Origin: CAWINX01 sp963702055
GTDB taxonomy: Bacteria > Actinomycetota > Thermoleophilia > Solirubrobacterales > 70-9
Direction of reading: 5' to 3'
DNA: 64,000 bases
Assembly: GCA_963702055.1 (NCBI GenBank)
Contig: OY969702.1
Location: 1,240,001-1,304,000, forward strand
The notes under the pieces are model-generated. The model was given only the letters and a program-made list of their open reading frames with translations. It was not told the origin of the DNA and ran no database searches. Below, in pieces: positions 25,049 to 33,052 of the stretch; the first letter of the stretch is position 1, and each line of letters opens with the position of its first letter. The translations under genes and the position numbers were made by a program.

Positions 25049-25365
25049 GCCAACGGTACCCCCGGTCCCCGCCCGCTTGGAGTTGATCGAGGCTGCCCGC
25101 CCGACCATCACCGCTCTGCCCTTCGCGCTCGCATCCGGATTGCTCGATTTTCTTTGACTTTTCATTTAAAGCTCTCCTGCGCATCTTCGGTGCAATCGCC
25201 AAGAAAGTGAATAATCCCTTGTGACAGATCGAGCTTGACCGGCGAGAACTCAACCCGCCCATCGTCGGCTTGGCCGGCACCTCGACCGTCTCACGGTCAT
25301 CGTCTTCCCGCTCCTCGATTTCGCTGCCAGCGTCGCGGTGACGGTCGAGTTCGTCTAGCGATCTG
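25049..25365. other. Non-coding, comparatively AT-rich gap
   Basis: No convincing reading frame. It includes runs such as TTTTCTTTGACTTTTCATTTAA. It lies between the nuclease-like gene and the IS3 remnant, and I see no further structure. Confidence 0.5.
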
Positions 25366-25710
25366 AGCCGGACCAGGTTTCACGGAGACTGATTTAGGTG
25401 GTTTCCTCTTTTCCCTGATTGATTGCTCCGTTAGACCTCCTGGGCAACGTATAGATCCTCGAACTCCACGGGTGGGATATCGCCGAGGGACTCGTGCAGG
25501 CGGTCGTTGTTGAACCAGGCGACGTACTCGACAAGGGCCAGCTCCAGCTGAGAGCGAGAGCGCCAGGTGCGGTCGGCGATCAGCTCGGTCTTGAAAGTGT
25601 CGACGAAGGACTCAGCCATCGCGTTGTCGTAGGCATCGCCGACCGAGCCGACCGAGGCCAAGACGCCGTGGTCGTCGAGCGTCTGGGTGTAGTCGGCAGA
25701 AGTGGTCCTG
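25366..25710 (-). mobile_element. IS3-family remnant: 3' end of the transposase and terminal region
   Basis: The minus strand from about 25707 to 25431 encodes the end of an IS3 OrfB integrase: ADYTQTLDDHGVLASVGS, GDAYDNAMAESFVDTFK (with the third catalytic acidic residue) and YVAWFNNDRLHESLGDIPP, then stop. About 65 bp beyond the stop is TGAGCCGGACCAGGTTTCAC (from 25365), which looks like an IS terminal repeat. The first two catalytic Asp residues, OrfA and the other terminus are missing, so the element is dead. It marks the start of a scarred region. Confidence 0.75.
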
Positions 25711-25724
25711 TTTTCAACCGGCGT

Positions 25725-25805
25725 TGACATGGCGCTCGTGCTTGCGCGGCTTCGGGCACTCGATCGCCATCTTCGGAGTCGAGTCGGAGAGCTTGGAGTT
25801 CTGGG
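25725..25805 (-). pseudogene. Fragment of the tail of a DUF11-like surface-protein gene
   Basis: The plus-strand string CTTGCGCGGCTTCGGGCACT and the next 50 bp match the antisense of the 3' end of the giant gene at 42209 (same string at 42280-42300), including GGTCGAGTCGG. Only about 80 bp is left, with no start or domain. It is a scrap of another surface-protein locus next to the IS3 remnant. Confidence 0.55.
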
Positions 25806-25809
25806 GTCC

Positions 25810-25936
25810 ATCACGCCTCTACCGCGACGAGCTCGACGACCTCGCCTCGCTCGTCCTCTCGCTCGTGTGCTTCGCGGTGCTGCCCTACCTGGGGCCGAGG
25901 GCTGCAAACGAGGAGGTGGAGATCTCCACGGGGTGA
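25810..25936 (+). pseudogene. TetR-family C-terminal remnant, copy 1
   Basis: Reads SRLYRDELDDLASL, then FAVLPYLGPRAANEE and stop. This is the usual C-terminus of a TetR-type regulator (compare LTPYLGREEA in the intact gene at 52924). The DNA-binding half is absent. The same coding string recurs at 27628 and 32690-33036. Confidence 0.6.
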
Positions 25937-26379
25937 GCGTTGGGAAGCATCGACAGCTGCGCTGGGCGGGAATGCAACCGGCCGTGGGCGATAACGTCGC
26001 GAGCCTCTGGGAGGCGAACGCGTGTGGACTCCGGGCCGCAGCAAAGAGCGACGGCGGCGAGTGCGTTTCCTACAAGCAGACGAGCGTCCGGGCCCCTGCC
26101 CACGCCTGGCTCGTCGACGATGTTCGCGGCGGACCAGGCCCGGAGACGCTCTTGATCGAACGATGGATGGATGTTTGTTACCGCCTCTGGGTCAATCGCT
26201 TCGACGGCGGCGATCTCGGCGCCTGCCGGCCTCGGGTTACGCTCTCGGCCGGAGTCTCCCAGTGGACGTTCGAATGCCCCGAAGGGAAAGACCCATGGTG
26301 GTGCGTGCTCGAGATGGACGGCTCGGCGAGACGCGCAGGGACGGTGGGCCGCCGCTCGGATCGCCCTGACTGGAGCTGA
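25933..26379 (+). CDS. Hypothetical protein, possibly a fragment
   Basis: GTG 25933 gives 148 aa; ATG 25972 is an alternative. The codons show the high third-position GC of real genes here, and composition is balanced, with Trp/Cys-containing stretches such as WMDVCYRLWVNRF and VSQWTFECPEGKDPWW. No recognised domain or signal peptide. It sits directly after the TetR remnant and is convergent with 26395. It could be a real accessory gene or a truncated one. Confidence 0.4.
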   Translation: MSVGKHRQLRWAGMQPAVGDNVASLWEANACGLRAAAKSDGGECVSYKQTSVRAPAHAWLVDDVRGGPGPETLLIERWMDVCYRLWVNRFDGGDLGACRPRVTLSAGVSQWTFECPEGKDPWWCVLEMDGSARRAGTVGRRSDRPDWS

Positions 26380-26394
26380 GGCCGCGGCAGCTCC

Positions 26395-26832
26395 TCACGC
26401 GGGCGGGCTTGTTGATTGCATCGACTTGCCTCGCTTCTCCTTCCACCGCTTGCGCTCGCTGCAAGCCGCGTGGGCCAGCGAGCACTGCCAGCCGATCAGG
26501 GCGATCAGCAGCAGCCAGACCATCGTGAAGGCAACCCGCAACGGGCCGCTATCACTCAAGGGGTGAAGGCTCTTGATGCAATCGAGGACGAGCGGCAGGC
26601 CGGCGAGAAAGAGAAGCGCGGTGAAGACCGCCAAGACGCGGTTGAGCCAGACCTCGGTCGTCAGCTCACGGTTCGTCGGAGCTGCGGCGCTCAACTCCTT
26701 GAGCCTGCTGTCGCGCTGGGACGTAAATAGCGTCACCAAAACGAGAACGAGCCCGACCAGGGCAGCGAAATCGCCGACTCGGCCGTTCAGGGTTTGAACC
26801 GTCGCGAAACAGAGGTCGCTGGGCTCAGGCAC
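26395..26832 (-). CDS. Small membrane protein of the accessory island
   Basis: A 145-aa protein with three hydrophobic segments: FAALVGLVLVLVTLF, VLAVFTALLFLAGLPLVL and VAFTMVWLLLIALIGW. A basic C-terminus follows (SERKRWKEKRGK). It overlaps the upstream 201-aa gene by 8 nt, so the two form an operon. No family recognised. A two-gene set of a soluble helical protein plus a small membrane protein, lying among defence genes, is a common layout of abortive-infection modules, but nothing in the sequence proves that. Confidence 0.65.
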   Translation of the reverse strand: MPEPSDLCFATVQTLNGRVGDFAALVGLVLVLVTLFTSQRDSRLKELSAAAPTNRELTTEVWLNRVLAVFTALLFLAGLPLVLDCIKSLHPLSDSGPLRVAFTMVWLLLIALIGWQCSLAHAACSERKRWKEKRGKSMQSTSPPA

Positions 26833-27430
26833 CGGGGTCGGGATCGGGTAGACCGAGGATCTCGGTTAGCAGGTTGACGACTTCCCCATCCTCTCGGTTG
26901 CCGCGGAAGTCGAGTAGAAGGTTCTCGTCGTCAACCCGCTGAACCTCGTTGAGCCAGCCGGCGTCGGCGAGCAACTCGCGGGCAAAGTCAAGGGCCGACG
27001 GCTGCGAGAAGTGGATCCGGTAACGCGGTTCGTTCACCTCGTCTCTCTCGAGTTTGACTTTCGCCGCTTTCCGCATTGCCTCTACTCGCGCCGTCCTGAT
27101 AACAGCCATCTGGCGCGGGTAGGTCGCTCGCATGCGGTTGCCGACCGAGCGTGCCGGCGACTCCCCTATACGGAACACGATCTGGATCTCGCGGATCGTC
27201 AGCTCTCGAGCCAGCCCCTCGCAGATCCGACGAAGCCTCAGCGCACGGAGGTCACTCATATTCGAAGGGATGGGGTCGGTGCCTGCGATGAGGTCGAAGG
27301 CCTCCTCCTTCCCGGCAGCTTCGATCGCATCGATCAGGCCGTCGAGATCTTCCGTCGTGCCGGCTGCCCGGAGAACGTCCTCTGCATGCGTACGATCTGC
27401 CACAACACTTCCCCATTGGCTGTCGCTCAA
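26825..27430 (-). CDS. Hypothetical helical protein, partner of the membrane protein
   Basis: A 201-aa soluble protein starting at TTG 27430. The middle stretch ELTIREIQIVFRIGESPARSVGNRM could be a helix-turn-helix. The C-terminal half contains RYRIHFSQPSALDFARELLA and an acidic end. It overlaps the following membrane-protein gene by 8 nt. I do not recognise a family. The island position and the coupling suggest an accessory, perhaps defence-related, pair. Confidence 0.6.
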   Translation of the reverse strand: MSDSQWGSVVADRTHAEDVLRAAGTTEDLDGLIDAIEAAGKEEAFDLIAGTDPIPSNMSDLRALRLRRICEGLARELTIREIQIVFRIGESPARSVGNRMRATYPRQMAVIRTARVEAMRKAAKVKLERDEVNEPRYRIHFSQPSALDFARELLADAGWLNEVQRVDDENLLLDFRGNREDGEVVNLLTEILGLPDPDPGA

Positions 27431-27627
27431 TGCCTAGCTTTGAAATTCCTGAGCGCTAAAGTTAGCTTATGCGATCATCGAGGTCTTGTGTTCGCGGTAC
27501 CACATGATCGACTTGCACCGGGGAAGCGAAGTCAAGTGGTCCCACCGAAAGACTCACTAGAAACCGAACTCCATCAGAGTGGGGGTAGATCAGGTGGACC
27601 GGATGAACAGGTCCGTCAAGAGCAGGT
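27431..27627. other. Non-coding gap
   Basis: No supported gene. Together with 27628-27719 this makes about 290 bp between the helical-protein gene and the next small frame. It contains the second TetR fragment at its right end. Confidence 0.4.
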
Positions 27628-27697
27628 GCCGCCCCCGGCCTCACCCCGGTCGGGGTGATCGGCGGCATCGAGTCCCGCCCCTACCGCGACGAGCGTG
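27628..27697 (+). pseudogene. TetR-family remnant, copy 2
   Basis: The translated string GLTPVGVIGGIES then PYRDE matches GLTPAGVIGGIES...YRDE at 32701-32780. About 10 bp is deleted between the two blocks compared with that copy. No other part of the gene is present. Confidence 0.55.
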
Positions 27698-27719
27698 TAG
27701 ACCAGGGCGGAGAGGCCCG

Positions 27720-27980
27720 TCACCCCTCCGCCAGCAGAAAGCTGTGCTCGTAGATCGGGAATTCGGATGTCGAGATATTGAGTGCGGGGATATCCATCTT
27801 CGTGGTCAGCGACACCGGCGCTGTCAGGGTCCAGGCCGGCTCCTGGCCGAGGCTGGTATCTACAGAGAGACCCGCATTCAGGGCAGTCTGGGGGCCAGCC
27901 CCCAAACTCCGGGCTTCGCGTTGGAAAGCGAAGTCGGTCCGCGCCGGGTAGACCTGGGCTCTGCCTTTGCGCCCTACCAT
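27720..27980 (-). CDS. Possible small gene coupled to the upstream 2-TM protein
   Basis: An 86-codon frame beginning at ATG 27980, four bases before the stop of the upstream gene (ATGGTAG overlap). The C-terminal part (LTTKMDIPALNISTSEFP) has an ordinary protein composition; the N-terminal part is less convincing. No family recognised. The overlap favours translation, but this could also be a chance frame. Confidence 0.3.
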   Translation of the reverse strand: MVGRKGRAQVYPARTDFAFQREARSLGAGPQTALNAGLSVDTSLGQEPAWTLTAPVSLTTKMDIPALNISTSEFPIYEHSFLLAEG

Positions 27981-28738
27981 TTCCACCACACTGTGTAGGT
28001 CTCATAGAGCTTCGGCCGCGCGATCCGTACCGAGACCTTCTGCCGTCGGTCCCCACCCCCCTCGATCGAGAGCTCCTCCTGCTTGTGGTCGGGGTCGGAG
28101 TTCCGCTTCAGCCAGGCACCCTGCGGTGGCCGGTCGGCCGGGAAGCGCACGCTGATCTTGACCTCCTGCGTTGGCAGCACGACCTCAGTCGCCACCCACT
28201 CGGAGTCGTTGCCGAACATGTTCTGCATCCGGCGGGTGATCAGGTAGGTCTCTACGTCGCCGCGGCGCTTCGTCTCGCGCAGCGAGATCACGACGTTGCG
28301 CTTGCCGGCCACGGTGTAGGTGTCGGCCTTTACCCCGGGCGAGATCTCATACCCGGCCAGCACGTCACCGTCACCCCAGGCGTAATCGCGGATTGCGAAG
28401 ACCCCGTTCTGCAGGAAGCGCAGCCGCCGCCTGCGCACCAACACCGCCTCAGAGCCGTTGCCGTCGTGGATGTCCCACTCGGACTCGTCGCTGATCGCCT
28501 CGTAGAGGCCACCGAAGCGATCGCGGAGGATCAGCGCGTAGACCCCAAGCGAGCTGAACCCGACGATCAGCGCCCCCAGCACGATCGCGCCCGCAACCGG
28601 ATCCTTCAGATAAGCGAGGCCTACTGCAACGAGGCCCAGAAAGCCGAAGCCAAAGGACGCGATCGGGCTCCGAGCGACGATCAGAAAGCCCTCGCTGGCT
28701 CCCTGTACAACAGGCCATTCTCGGACGCTCAGGCGCAA
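27974..28738 (-). CDS. Two-TM membrane protein with a soluble C-terminal domain
   Basis: A 254-aa protein from TTG 28738. Two adjacent membrane helices (FGFGFLGLVAVGLAYL and AGAIVLGALIVGFSSLGVYALIL, about 28-72) are followed by a beta-rich soluble domain of about 175 aa (AVLVRRRRLRFLQNGVFAIRDY ... KVSVRIARPKLYETYTVWW). The helical hairpin plus cytosolic domain resembles membrane-bound effector or sensor proteins of accessory islands. I recognise no named family. Neighbours on the same strand are a possible small gene downstream and the 4-TM protein upstream. Confidence 0.6.
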   Translation of the reverse strand: MRLSVREWPVVQGASEGFLIVARSPIASFGFGFLGLVAVGLAYLKDPVAGAIVLGALIVGFSSLGVYALILRDRFGGLYEAISDESEWDIHDGNGSEAVLVRRRRLRFLQNGVFAIRDYAWGDGDVLAGYEISPGVKADTYTVAGKRNVVISLRETKRRGDVETYLITRRMQNMFGNDSEWVATEVVLPTQEVKISVRFPADRPPQGAWLKRNSDPDHKQEELSIEGGGDRRQKVSVRIARPKLYETYTVWWKW

Positions 28739-28953
28739 GGCCCCCGCCTTGAGATGCGATCAACTTGCGCCGCGGACAGGCCGCCGACGCACACCGGGGC
28801 TATCCGCCTCCGGCCCCTCCTCCAAGCATCTCGACCAAGCACGTCATATCTGCTCCCAACCATAACAACCGCCTCCCTCGGATCAAGTTTCGCGCCCTTC
28901 TGACGCTGCTCGCCCATGACCTGACATAGGTGTCGCCCGTTTCTGGGGGGCCA

Positions 28954-29637
28954 TCACTTGCCGAGCTTTTCGGCTGCCTGGGCAGCGGCTTTGTCGACGA
29001 GTTCTGGTTCGACCTTGTCGGCAAGGTTTTCGGCGACCTTGTCGGCGACCGTGGGCTCGACCTTGTCGGCCACCTTGCCAGCCACCTTGTCCGCGAAGGC
29101 CTCTTGATCCGCTGCGCTGATCCTCCCCTGAAGGATGAGTCGGGTGAACAAGTATCCGACGAGGAATCCGGTGACGAACGAGGCAACGAGAAGAGCGATG
29201 GCGTACGCCTTCGCGGCATCGTCGTTGCCGAGGGCGGGGGCGAGAGTATTCGTCGCGAAGTCCCCGATGCTGTTCACCAGCTCCTTGAACTGCACGAGGG
29301 TGGCGCCAATGAGGATCTTCGTGAACCAGTCAGAAATCTGCACGAGGTTCGAGTTCGGCGAGAGTGCCCCCGTCCTGGCGGCGGTTTCGGCCTCCTCCGT
29401 GGATCCCGCGGGCTTGGGGAGGCCGAAGAGGAAACCGAGCAGCCCGCCGATTCCAAAAGACCCGGCCGCAATCACCGCAGAGACGCTCAGGTAGGAACTG
29501 AAATGGTGTTCCGCGATCCCGTAGACGAGGATGCCGACAACTATGGGTAGTCCGAGCGTGAAGAAGACAACCCCAGTCCCGCTCTGACCTTTCGGCTTGC
29601 TGGAGTCCTTGCCGTCCTCCTGGCCAGGCTTATCCAC
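28954..29637 (-). CDS. Membrane protein with C-terminal ADKV helical repeats
   Basis: A 227-aa protein from GTG 29637 with four hydrophobic segments: VVFFTLGLPIVVGILVYGI, VIAAGSFGIGGLLGFLFGLP, KILIGATLVQF and AIALLVASFVTGFLVGYLF. The block NSNLVQISDWFTKILIG resembles a recurrent motif (NTNLEQISDWLTKILVG) seen in uncharacterised bacterial membrane proteins. The last 55 residues are repeats of ADKVAGKVADKVEPTV type, an amphipathic helix. It ends the cluster 152 bp after HerA on the same strand and may be co-expressed with it. Role unknown. Confidence 0.65.
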   Translation of the reverse strand: MDKPGQEDGKDSSKPKGQSGTGVVFFTLGLPIVVGILVYGIAEHHFSSYLSVSAVIAAGSFGIGGLLGFLFGLPKPAGSTEEAETAARTGALSPNSNLVQISDWFTKILIGATLVQFKELVNSIGDFATNTLAPALGNDDAAKAYAIALLVASFVTGFLVGYLFTRLILQGRISAADQEAFADKVAGKVADKVEPTVADKVAENLADKVEPELVDKAAAQAAEKLGK

Positions 29638-29789
29638 GTAATCCCCCTGCTCTCGTTTTTTCAGACTGGTCTATTGCTCAGACAACACAGAGCAATCTAT
29701 GCGGACTGCCGGAGAGGGTCAATACCCAATATCTGACCAAGATGCGTGGTGCCCTCACTTCTTCAGTGTGCCGGGCGGCGCAACGGGAC

Positions 29790-31568
29790 CTAGACTGGAT
29801 CGCGAACTTGGCGGCGCAGCGTTTCGACTGCCGCCTTGACCGCGTCGGGGTCAGGCTCGCGCGTCCCCCACTCCGTCCAGAAGTCGCGGGTGGCGCTGGC
29901 CGGCCTGACGGTCGGCTTATTCAGCTTGACTCTGGTCGGCAGCAGCATCGCGTCACCGAGGATCAGAGCCTCGCCGACGTCGAGTAGGGGCAACGCTTCG
30001 ACGAGCCCGGACAGCGATTCGGAGACGAAGCGCCTGACGACGGCCTGGTCGCGATCGTTGGTGAGCCTCATCGCGATGAAATTGTTGCACTGGCTGAGGA
30101 TCGTGCGACTGACGTCGGAGGGCCGCTGAGAGACGATGAAAAGGGCGACGCCGTACTTGCGCCCTTCCTTGGCGATCCGCTCAAAGGCAGCGAGCGCGCG
30201 ACGCTCGAGGGCATCCGTGTCGTCGGTCACGGGGAGGTAAAGATGAGCCTCGTCGCAGACGAAGGCGAGCGGCGTGCGCTGACCCTCGTGCATCCAGAAC
30301 TGGATGTCGTAGAGGGTGCGTGCGAGCACGCCGGTGACCACCGGCAGCACGTCAGATGGAACCTCGGAGAAATCGACAATCTTGATCCCGCGCTGATCCG
30401 GATCGGAGCGCAACAGGCGATCGGCCTGCCCAGCCAGCCAGTCGTAGGCCATGGCCTCGTCGGGGGGTTGCAGGAGAAATCCATTGCGTCGGTCCTCCCG
30501 CTTGGTCTCCAATCGGCTCACGAAACGCGTCAGGGTGCCGTGGAAGGGGCCGTTCTTTTCCTTGTTGTTGGCGCCGGGCACCCGTTCGACATCGTCGGCT
30601 TTGAGGCGATCGATCAATTCGTCGAGCGAGTATGGGATCGGGGAATCGACTGTGAATGTCGATTCCACCTCCTTCTTGCCTTCATTCTGCAATGTCTCGC
30701 GCTTGAGGTCACGCACGTGCTTGACAAAGCGTGCGGCCTGATTCGGAGCGTTTTGGTCGCTGCGGTCGAGCAGCAGAGCAAGCATCTCCTCCTGGTTCAG
30801 GGTCCAATAGGGGAGAAAGAGCGCGTCGGGGGGCGGGTTTTCGATGTCACCCGGCCCCGCGATGTGGAAGCCGTCACTAACGGGGTCGTTGCCGTCGTGC
30901 GCTTCGGTGAGGGGCCCGTACTCGCCGTGCATGTCGAACACGATCAGGTTGGGGTGATCGAGGGCAGCGGCACGCTCCAAGATGAGGGCGACAGCCCAAC
31001 TCTTGCCTGTTCCCGTGCTGCCAAGCAAGGCTGCATGGCGCTGAAAAAGTTTGTTACCGTCGGCGATTGCCTCGGCAGAAGCATCAGAGACAAAATGACC
31101 GAGCCGTAGGCGCTCCTCAGGATCGAGGTCGACGGCGAACAGGGACATCAGGGCCTGTAGGTTTTCGCCCTCCACGAGATAGGCCTCACGGTCGATCTGG
31201 GGAAAGGAATCGGCGCCACGCTTGAGGATCCCTTTCCGCTCGCCTTCAACGGTGCGATAGGTACCAACGAGCACGACTCGGACAAGGTCTCGCTGGCCCT
31301 GCTCGATCGGAATCTCCCCTTCTTCGTTTTCCTCGTCCAGAAGCGCCTCCTCGTAGGGTTCGCGAGTCGCTCTATCAACGAGGCCAATCAGATACTCAAA
31401 CGCGCTGGCACCCTTTATTGCCACTAGATCGCCAATAGACACGCGGGTGAGCAGGTCGTGGTCGTCGACATCCACGATCGCACGGCTGGTGTCGACACTA
31501 ATGATGCGCCCCAGTCGTCCTCCGGTGGCGAAGTCGATCGCACGGTCTGCTGCGTTGTCATCATTCAT
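29790..31568 (-). CDS. herA: HerA-type ATPase of a SIR2-HerA defence system
   Basis: A 592-aa HerA/FtsK-superfamily ATPase. The N-terminal barrel (GGRLGRIISVDTSRAIVDV) is the HAS domain. Walker A is LLGSTGTGKSWA (181-192), followed by VFDMHGEYGPL and later Walker B PLAFVCDEAHLYLP. The region KYGVALFIVSQRPSDVSRTILSQCNNFIAMRL is the conserved HerA/DUF87 core (quoted here by its parts SQRPSDVS and CNNFIAMRL). Such ATPases form hexamers and, with SIR2 partners, assemble a complex that depletes NAD and/or cuts DNA on phage infection. The ATG overlaps the SIR2 stop (ATGA), so the two are co-translated. Confidence 0.88.
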   Translation of the reverse strand: MNDDNAADRAIDFATGGRLGRIISVDTSRAIVDVDDHDLLTRVSIGDLVAIKGASAFEYLIGLVDRATREPYEEALLDEENEEGEIPIEQGQRDLVRVVLVGTYRTVEGERKGILKRGADSFPQIDREAYLVEGENLQALMSLFAVDLDPEERLRLGHFVSDASAEAIADGNKLFQRHAALLGSTGTGKSWAVALILERAAALDHPNLIVFDMHGEYGPLTEAHDGNDPVSDGFHIAGPGDIENPPPDALFLPYWTLNQEEMLALLLDRSDQNAPNQAARFVKHVRDLKRETLQNEGKKEVESTFTVDSPIPYSLDELIDRLKADDVERVPGANNKEKNGPFHGTLTRFVSRLETKREDRRNGFLLQPPDEAMAYDWLAGQADRLLRSDPDQRGIKIVDFSEVPSDVLPVVTGVLARTLYDIQFWMHEGQRTPLAFVCDEAHLYLPVTDDTDALERRALAAFERIAKEGRKYGVALFIVSQRPSDVSRTILSQCNNFIAMRLTNDRDQAVVRRFVSESLSGLVEALPLLDVGEALILGDAMLLPTRVKLNKPTVRPASATRDFWTEWGTREPDPDAVKAAVETLRRQVRDPV

Positions 31569-32593
31569 TTGAGCACCTCGTCTATGAAGTCGCCGGGTTG
31601 CCAGAGATCTGATTCGGGAAGCTCCAGTTCAGCGCTCCCGCTGTGCACGCGGGTGCCGCCGTCGGGCTCGAGCCGCTCAAGAGCGATCACATTCGCGCCC
31701 TTTGCGACCAGCTCACGAGCGTTGTCGCTCAGGGTGCGAGTGAGGATCAGGCACGGGAGACCATTGATGATCTTGGGCTCAAGGTGGGTCTGCAGATGTG
31801 GGTCGTTGAAGCCGAAGCCGATTGCAAGGACGCGTGGTGCGGAGTCGATAGCCTCGTTGGCGAGGGCAATGTGGCGATCGAAGGGCTGCTCGTAGCCGAG
31901 CCGAAACTTGCTGGCGCCCGGGGTAATCATCAGACGCGCCAGCTCGACGCGGTAGGGGCTACGGATCGGGATACCGTCCTCATTCACGTACCAGTCGAGG
32001 CTGCCGTGCGGCTTGGCGAGACGAATTAATGGGCGGTAGCGGGTCGCGTATTTCGAGCCTCGCTTGACCATGGCGGACTTGAGAACGTCGCGACTGAGTG
32101 TGAAGTCGTAAGTGCCGTAGTGCGAACCAACGAATCCCGTGTCGAGAAAGAAGCCCGCACACTCGGTGGCGAGTTCAATCAAGCGGTCGTAGTTGGTCGT
32201 AATGATGGTGGCGGCACCGTTGAAAGCGATGACCGGAATTAGTTCGGCGAGCGGAAAGCGGGTCGCGCCCTCGGTCAGGTTAGTAATCGCCGTTGCCTCG
32301 GCGGCGGCGATCAACTCGGCGCTCACCGAGACGATCTCGGCAATCAGCGGGCTATCGTGTTCGATCGCATCGAGGGCCGGCTCAAGGTGGTGCCCGTTCT
32401 GCAGAGCCTCGTCGACCACCGCCCAATTCTCGGCATCGGTAGTCCCGAGGCGAGCGGGTAGCTGTGAGCGCAGCTCATCGGCGAGTTGGGGCATCGTCGG
32501 CAGACCAAATGAAGCTGAATGACCGAGGCCAACGATTGTGACCAGACCATCGCTGAAGAATTGCTGCAATTCTCGCTTGAGTTCATCGGTCAC
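31565..32593 (-). CDS. SIR2-domain NADase/effector of a SIR2-HerA (Nezha-type) defence system
   Basis: A 342-aa SIR2_2-type protein. VGLGHSASFGLPTMPQL (21-37) replaces the canonical GAGxS loop with GLGHS. TTNYD (132-136) and KPHGSLDW (H196) supply the Asn and His typical of NAD-cleaving SIR2 domains. The motif IGFGFNDPHLQ closes the domain. Paired in one overlapping operon with HerA, this matches the SIR2-HerA/Nezha antiphage arrangement. Start is GTG 32593; a TATAGG box lies about 13 nt before it. Whether NAD hydrolysis survives the GLGHS change is open. Confidence 0.87.
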   Translation of the reverse strand: MTDELKRELQQFFSDGLVTIVGLGHSASFGLPTMPQLADELRSQLPARLGTTDAENWAVVDEALQNGHHLEPALDAIEHDSPLIAEIVSVSAELIAAAEATAITNLTEGATRFPLAELIPVIAFNGAATIITTNYDRLIELATECAGFFLDTGFVGSHYGTYDFTLSRDVLKSAMVKRGSKYATRYRPLIRLAKPHGSLDWYVNEDGIPIRSPYRVELARLMITPGASKFRLGYEQPFDRHIALANEAIDSAPRVLAIGFGFNDPHLQTHLEPKIINGLPCLILTRTLSDNARELVAKGANVIALERLEPDGGTRVHSGSAELELPESDLWQPGDFIDEVLK

Positions 32594-32689
32594 CCTCAGC
32601 GGCCATCCTATATGTGTCCCACGACTACCTGTTGCGTGTGTAGTTACCTAGCTCTAGAAACGTGAGAGGAAATTGAGTGAGTTGAGGAG

Positions 32690-33036
32690 CCGGCCGCCGC
32701 CTCCGGCCTCACCCCGGCCGGCGTGATCGGCGGCATCGAGTCCCTGCTCTACTCCCGCCTCTACCGCGACGAGCTGGACGACCTCGCCTCGCGGGATGCT
32801 TGATCCCACGACCCCGCACACCTGGACGACACGCGTGGCGCGTCGCATCTCATCGTCCTCGGGCTTGCCTTTGGCACCACCAAAGGCGGCGCCCTGCGTC
32901 CTCGACCTGCTCGGCCACGCGCGCCCCCAGTCACACGCGGCCGTGGAATCAAGCATCCGTCCCCTCGCTGATGTACTTCGCGGTGCTGCCCTACCTTGGA
33001 CCGGCGGCGGCGCAGGAGGAGATGCAGGCGGGCTGA
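32690..33036 (+). pseudogene. TetR-family C-terminal remnant, copy 3, interrupted by a small element
   Basis: The left part reads SGLTPAGVIGGIESLLYSRL, then YRDELDDLAS (32701-32790). The right part reads PSLMYFAVLPYLGPAAAQEE and stop (32960-33036). Comparison with copy 1 (25810) shows that they join seamlessly once 32794-32958 is removed. The N-terminal helix-turn-helix is missing. This was a regulator gene cut by the island and then by the small element. Confidence 0.65.
32794..32958. mobile_element. 165-bp MITE-like insertion with 17-bp inverted repeats
   Basis: GGATGCTTGATCCCACG (32794-32810) and CGTGGAATCAAGCATCC (32942-32958) are inverted repeats matching at 16 of 17 positions. The enclosed DNA has no complete gene. 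The insertion splits the TetR remnant, with no clear target duplication. It is too small to encode a transposase, so it would be a non-autonomous element. Confidence 0.65.
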
Positions 33037-33052
33037 GAGCCGGTGCCGGCGC

